Positions 58,601 through 64,000 of a stretch of 64,000 nt of DNA are shown in pieces. This DNA is from Struthidea cinerea (taxonomy: Eukaryota > Chordata > Aves > Passeriformes > Corcoracidae), in NCBI GenBank assembly GCA_013397865.1, contig VZTI01003649.1, positions 1,228,206 to 1,292,205 of the forward strand. The letters are read 5' to 3'. Numbering within the stretch: position 1 is the first letter of the stretch; every line of letters begins with the position of its first letter. A program made the translations under genes and the position numbers. The notes under the pieces are model-generated. The model searched no databases. It saw nothing but the letters and a program-made list of their open reading frames with translations, and was not told where the DNA came from.

Positions 58601-59930
58601 TCCACCAGATGGCACACGAAGTACAAGGTGTATCAGATGTGTCTTGTGTTCACAGAAATCCCTGAAGTACTTTATATCTACTTTTGCTGTGTAGCATTAT
58701 GAATGGATTTGGGGATGGAGGGTAGAAATCAGTAACTTTTCCTGAAATGAACATTTCTTACACTGCAGTAGAACTACTGCTGCATGAACATACACTGAAG
58801 CTCTTTGGCCTTGATCCAGTCATGCTGGGGTTTAAATAATAAGACTGCATGCTTAGGGTTTTTTCCTTAGGTAGGAGCTATAAATTGTTCTGGAGTGAGT
58901 TAACTTGGAACTTTTACTCAACTTCTTACCACTGACCATCTCACCCTTCTTATCTGATCAGAAATACGTATACCAGGATTTAAAGACTGACCAGAATTTT
59001 GGTAGCTCTTGAAGCATTCACTGAGAGTACCATCTTCATGAACAATATATTCGCTTTGATGACTGAGGGAGAAAGGAGGGCATGAGCCTACACAGCTAAC
59101 TTCATGCCGTTTGCTTTCATTTTTCAGTCTCATTCTGTTTTAATTCATCATGCCCTGAGTAACTGAATTCTCTGGCCCTTGCTAGTGAACTGCTTTTGTC
59201 AACTATCCTTGAGTAGCAAAGAAAATGCATCTGTGGGGTCTTGTTTTCAGTTTGCTTTTTATGAAGTGTCCTTGTTAGATGTAAGCTTGCCCTCAGTGCC
59301 AACTGGCATGAATCTTTTGTCATCTGTCTGAGAGTCTGCCTTTGCTCCTGGAAAAAGTTGGTTTTATTAATTTTCAAAAAATTCCAGACAGAAGTTGAAG
59401 ACTTGAAAACTTAAATAAATCCTTGAAGTAGTGTTGAAGAAGTGTTTGACTCATTAAGATAAATTAGATTGTTTCCTGGTGGAACTATTCTTCTGCATTC
59501 TGAGCTCTAGAATACTAAGATTCTCTATTTGTCGTCTCCCTTAAATAATTCAATGCATGAATTAAAATGTGAACACACTGTGATCCAGTCACTCAGTAGT
59601 CCTTGGAACATCTGGTTTTGTTTCAGGCTCAGACTGATCTGCTGGGCAACTGTTTTTCAGAGAACAGGATAAATCCATTTGATAAGTGCAATTCCCACCT
59701 ACTTCTGATACTGTCTTCTGTACACAACTTTCTGCCTCATACAGTTGAGGGCAATTAATTGTTTGTGAAGTTCTTCTGGTAAACATATTACAGAGCAGAC
59801 TGACATTCCATCTTGTTTCCTCTGCAGTTACCGTGCTGATACTCAGACATACCAACCATACAACAAAGACTGGATAAAGGAGAAGATCTACGTCCTCCTC
59901 CGCAGGCAGGCCCAGCAAGCAAGCAAATAA
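52624..59930 (+). CDS. ERH: ERH, enhancer of rudimentary homolog, complete
   Basis: Four coding exons (52624-52626, 55994-56081, 57172-57292, 59828-59930) sum to 315 nt, giving 104 residues plus TAA, the usual ERH length. ERH is a small nuclear dimeric alpha/beta protein that binds partners in RNA processing; reported partners include splicing factors, the pri-miRNA Microprocessor and RNA-decay adaptors. The translation matches human ERH as I remember it at all positions except residue 103 (Ser for Gly). It opens MSHTILLVQPTKRPEGRTYA and ends RRQAQQASK. The start has an excellent Kozak context (GCCGCCATGG), although the G after the ATG belongs to the intron. The gene diverges from SLC39A9 at a shared CpG island. 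Confidence 0.98.
52775..53139. other. Assembly gap in the CpG island
   Basis: 365 Ns in very GC-rich sequence, ending next to (GGC)n. The gap lies entirely within ERH intron 1, so no coding exon is lost, but promoter-proximal sequence is missing. Confidence 0.95.
53153..53170 (+). repeat. (GGC)n trinucleotide tract
   Basis: About five GGC units border the N gap in ERH intron 1. The tract may extend into the gap, which would explain the failed assembly. Confidence 0.75.
55994..56081 (+). CDS. ERH: ERH coding exon 2
   Basis: The acceptor is TTTTCCAG and the donor is GTGGGT. Residues 2-30 read SHTILLVQPTKRPEGRTY, ADYESVNECME, plus the first base of Gly31. Confidence 0.97.
56082..57171. other. 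ERH: ERH intron 2
   Basis: Intron of 1090 bp, AT-rich. Nothing recognised inside. Confidence 0.85.
57172..57292 (+). CDS. ERH: ERH coding exon 3
   Basis: The acceptor is CTGTAG and the donor is GTAAGT. It completes Gly31 and encodes VCKMYEEHLKRMNPNSPS, ITYDISQLFDFIDDLADL, SCL and two bases of Val71. This is the dimer core of the protein. Confidence 0.97.
57293..59827. other. ERH: ERH intron 3
   Basis: Intron of 2535 bp. Nothing recognised inside; open frames on the minus strand here are chance. Confidence 0.85.
59828..59930 (+). CDS. ERH: ERH coding exon 4 (stop codon)
   Basis: The acceptor is CTCTGCAG. It completes Val71 and encodes YRADTQTYQPYNKDWIKE, KIYVLLRRQAQQASK, then TAA at 59928-59930. 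Ser103 replaces the Gly I remember from human; the tail is outside the folded core. Confidence 0.97.
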
Positions 59931-60315
59931 TGGGGGCACCATCGCGACGTGGGTTTGGGGAGGGTTTGACAACAGGTGTGTACAGAGTGTAGTAGTGAAC
60001 GTTTTGTATTATAGTCATCCTGTTGCCATCTTGATAAACTTGTTAGTCAGGACTGATTGTATTTTTAGAGATAAAAGGATTTTGTTGGATTTGACTTTTT
60101 TTTCAGTGTAAATGGAGAAGAAAGTACAACATCTTCAGCAGAGTTTTGGGGTTTTTTTCCTCCAGTTTGCTAATGGTCCTACCTTATTTGAACCCCTGGG
60201 GCTGTTCACATTGTACTTCACCACATTTGCTGTATGTGCCCCTCAGTGGGTTTTTCAACATTCAGTTATGTCCTTGAGATGTCTTAATGGGAAATAAAAA
60301 ACTACCCTTTAGTTA
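59931..60315 (+). other. ERH: ERH 3' UTR
   Basis: This roughly 385-nt stretch runs from the stop codon to just past the AATAAA at 60293-60298. Its length is typical of ERH transcripts. The exact cleavage site is inferred as 15-20 nt after the signal. Confidence 0.75.
60293..60298 (+). promoter_or_regulatory. ERH: ERH poly(A) signal
   Basis: A canonical AATAAA, the first one downstream of the ERH stop codon, followed by T-rich sequence. Confidence 0.8.
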
Positions 60316-63300
60316 AATTTGAGTGCTCAATTTTGTGGTTCCTGCCAAAAAATACAAATCTTTTTTCCCTGTTACCCAAGGAATAGGGCTTCAAAGGTCA
60401 TGTGGACTGAACCAACAGTTGTTTCCTGTATTGCAGAACAGCTGAAATTCTGGCTTAGTCTTGATACTGTTTTCCCTGGGCATCTTTGGGAAGCACAGCA
60501 ACCCTCTTGTACTCTACAGCTGATCTCTCTACAAGGCGTTTGTATTCAGATGTGTCTGCTCTGGGATTGGTGATGGATAAAAGCAGGCTGAATGTATCAG
60601 ATCACTAGCACTATGAATTAGTCTGCTTACAACTTCCCCCCAAGAAAGGAACAGGCAAAGCAGATTGGTCCCATGGGAGTCTGCTCCAAATTTCATTTTC
60701 TCTTTACGAAAGATAAGGACTTAACTGTTTGCACACACTGTAAATTATATCTGCCCCCATCTGTCTTGAATGCTGATATTTTTTAATTTTGCTGTACTGA
60801 AAAGGTTTGGGTTGGAGGACACATCAGACCAAAAAGTAGAGCAGGTGGAAAAGAGGCTGGTTTGGTCCTCTGTGCCTTTAGAGTTTGCCTACTTTAGGAA
60901 CAGACTGTACAGATACACTCAACCAAGAGCAATTCTGGGATTGACAGGGGAATGCAATTCTCTCCAGTGCACTTAACTTCCTAATACACATCAATAGTTT
61001 CTGATGGACCTCACAGCAAATGCACTGGCTGAAAAGAATCTGAGGTTAAAGTGACTGTCTATCGTAAAGCTTTAATGAAAATAGCTTTACTTAAGTGATA
61101 AGTAATAGCCGCTGAAGACTTGCAATCAAATTACTGAAGGGATATAAATTCTAAGAACGATACTGGGTGAGGGTGTTAAACTTTTTCTCAGCAAAAATAC
61201 AGGTTGGAGATTAGACCTACTAGCTCTAGAATTACAGCAACCAAGAACAAATTCAATCTGCTAACATCAAAACATGCCTCCTTTACAATGACTAGTGTTT
61301 TTCAAAACATAGTAGGTCAGAAGTACATTCATCCACTTAAGGTTAATTAAATCTGTAAACACTGTGGCATGTAAGTTTTACATCCAGCTTGACACAGTAA
61401 GTAATACTTAGAAAATTCACGATTGCCCCTATAATAACATCCAGGTTTAATACAAGCAACGTTATTTAAACAGCTTTTATAGTTTATCCTCCTGAATAGC
61501 ACATACTAAAATAACATGTTCTTTCCTAACATGTTTGAGGTTAACTTCAATTTTTTTTTTTTGTAAAAATTCTAATATTCTCATGGATGCAATTTTGCAG
61601 TCTTTAAATGAAGCCAAATAAACATTTACCTCATTCTGTGGACTTGTTTTCAATTTAAGGAAAACCAGCAATGTGGTCTCTTTCCTTACTGTGACAAGCA
61701 CAAGGGAGTATGCTGAATCTCTAGTAATCAGGCATTGGAACAGCACAGCTCTTCCTTCAAAGGTACCTTAAGTTTGGTCTGATTTAAAAAAAATCTTCCT
61801 CTTCCTTGATTTTGGCTGTACTATAATAACTGTGCAAACTCAGACCAGTAAACAAGTATAAAATACAAATTTCTTATATTAGAGTAGAAACTAGGAAGAA
61901 GGTACTTTAAAGCAGGTGGTAATTAACCTTTCTACCTTTTGAAAGGGACTTTGTGAAGGTATGCTTTTTAGTGTTTTGGAAAGTAGAAGGCTTGCAAGCT
62001 TTAACTTCAAGGTTAGTTCACTTTTTTTTTTTTAAGCATACAAACTTCTGTGGTCATTTCAGTAATTGAAGTTTTCACAGAATTGGAAAATGCAAGTAAA
62101 AGGTCCTTTCATCTCTGGAGCCAGATTTGGCCTTCTGCTGATAGAAAAGTGTGGTCTGTAGGTCACTTTAGGAGAAGGGACTTGGGCATAATCTCTTTTC
62201 CCCTTTTCACTCAGCTACAAGTCTTTTTTTCTTTTTCTGAAATAAGCTACTGGTTAAAACTCTAGTGTGCAGTTCTTGAGCTGCTGTTTTCCATAGTCCT
62301 TCAGTGCACTTTACTTGATTAACTATTAATGAAACAACAGATTTGTTGCTTAGCTGAACAGCTGACCAAATACACTGAAAGGAACCCAGAATGCTACAGT
62401 ATCTGATGTGCAACAAGCTAGAAAGAAGAATCTGGAAAGTTGTCTCCCACTAACCACTGCCTTCAGAAATTTAGTGAAGAGGGTTATGAGCACTTGGAAA
62501 CTTACTACATGCTAGAAGACTGGCACTCTAGTAATGCAGTCTGCTCTAGCAGGCTGTGAAAAGTGACTCCTCACTTTGCTTCTTGGCTCCTACTGAGTAA
62601 TGGATGACAGCAGGGCACATAGTACCTTCTGCAGCTGCACTTGTCCTCAGAGGCATCAGCACTTTGATAGCAAGATACTGATAATTGCCCAAGTTCAGCC
62701 ACTATAAAAGTGAGGGTCAGCATTTTGCAAGTAAAGCCATAAAAGAATGGCACAATTACAGAAAGTACGTCAAAAAAGAATCTGTCATCCCATGCATGCT
62801 TTGCCTGCAGCAAATTGGTGCTTCTTACATAAGGATAGGTACAAGTAACTGTGCTGGTCATGCCTGCTACAGTGTGGGAGTAAATGATAAAGGAAATTAT
62901 TTTGGCTGCTTCTGCAGGAGAGTGCTACACTATTTTAAAACAGGGATTAAGAATGGAATCCAGAGACCTAGTATTTCAAAGTGCATGGAAATACTTAATT
63001 TTTTTAAAAGCAAGTCCATTACGGCAGCCTAGCCTCCGACCAAGGAGCTGTATGAGCCCTCATCTATTTGCCAGGATTGCAGAGCAACTGAGGTGCTTGC
63101 CTGACTTCTGCTTGCCTTGTGGAGCCATGAGCCATGCTGCTTCTTTGCTAATCACAGACTTGGGAAGTCCTCCCGCAGTTTCTGGACTGCCTGCCATGGA
63201 CTTCAAGCTGAGGCATGACCAGACTTGGTACAACTCCTTTCCTGGCATGGCTATTCACTAAGTAAACAGTAGAGTAAAGTTACGTGATATGGCTGAGCTG

Positions 63301-64000
63301 ATCCCTGCTGTTGAAAGGCGTAATGCTACTTCACACAATGTACAAAAGAGATACTGGGTGTTGTGGGGAAGGGGAGAACAGGACTGCTAGTCAGCACCAA
63401 CAAGCAGAGCAGCTGGTCACTTGAGAAAACCAAAACCTACCTGATATTTTGAGAACAAGGACAAGTTTACACACAATAAATCGGTGTATATATAAAGCAC
63501 CCATTCATCTACCATTGCAAGCTCCTGCCAGTCAGTAATGCACTGGGTCAGGAAGTAATCCTACTAAGATTAGAATGTGAGTTGTGTTTGACACCACAGT
63601 AATAACAGGATCACTCTTACAGGAATCCCACTCTGCAGCCTCCTTCAGTATGCTGAAGGAGAATGGTGAAAAGCAAAACTGAGTTTGCATTCCTGCTCTG
63701 AGGGTGAAATAAGCTAGGTGGTCAAAATACTTGTCTACTGTTACTTCGACCATCACATTCTTTTAAAATAGACTGAAATCCTGACACCCATCAGAATGCA
63801 TTATAAGCACAGCGGGAAAGTAGCATCATTTCTAGATCAGTCTGTTCTTGTGCTTATCAGCACTGTCAACATACAGTGGAGAAAACAAACAGTAGTCAAG
63901 ACCACCTTGTTATCTTCCTTAGTAGCTAACAAACCTGTTAACAGCAAGAGGAGACATGACTACCCACAGTATTTTTAAGGGTGAAAGAACTACCAGATTT
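60316..64000. other. Non-coding sequence downstream of ERH
   Basis: No frame here shows a recognisable protein and no CR1 is evident. In the human locus GALNT16 converges on ERH from this side, so part of this could be its 3' UTR on the minus strand. I see no GALNT16 coding exon, so this is only inference. Confidence 0.6.

Noticed and set aside
59589..59972. 127-codon minus-strand open frame
   Set aside because: It is antisense to ERH exon 4 and its intron; no independent support.

Overview
The window is eukaryotic, vertebrate and most likely avian nuclear DNA. It has split genes with GT-AG introns, CR1-type LINE fragments whose 3' ends carry the (ATTCTATG) signature, one GC-rich CpG-island promoter, and coding exons that translate to very close homologues of three vertebrate proteins. 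I saw no bacterial operons, CRISPR arrays, prophage or intact viral genes.

Layout. From 1 to 22914, on the minus strand, lies PLEKHD1 (a PH domain followed by a long coiled coil). Ten coding exons encode residues 1-352; the last exons lie beyond the left edge. From 22915 to about 36.9 kb is 14 kb with no recognisable coding exon. It holds several CR1 fragments, and its right end is probably the 3' UTR of the next gene. From 36913 to 52018, on the minus strand, is a complete SLC39A9 (ZIP9, a zinc transporter of 305 residues in seven coding exons). From 52624 to about 60315, on the plus strand, is a complete ERH (enhancer of rudimentary homolog, 104 residues in four coding exons) with a clear AATAAA poly(A) signal. 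From 60316 to 64000 I recognise no coding sequence.

SLC39A9 and ERH are head to head, with start codons 605 bp apart inside one CpG island (about 52030-53290) that carries GC boxes, an ETS-type site and a YY1-type AAGATGGCGGC. This is a classic housekeeping bidirectional promoter. The order ERH / SLC39A9 / PLEKHD1 with these relative orientations matches human 14q24, so this is a conserved syntenic block. The three products have no known shared pathway: ERH acts in nuclear RNA metabolism, ZIP9 moves zinc across secretory-pathway and plasma membranes, and PLEKHD1 is poorly characterised.

I found no evidence for an undescribed biological system. The points most worth a second look are the shared promoter, a shortened histidine loop in ZIP9, the divergent Pro-rich linker in PLEKHD1, a G-run cluster upstream of PLEKHD1, and a few short local duplications. 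Two N runs (42018-42070 and 52775-53139) and two single Ns (11867 and 52551) limit the sequence; none falls in a coding exon.
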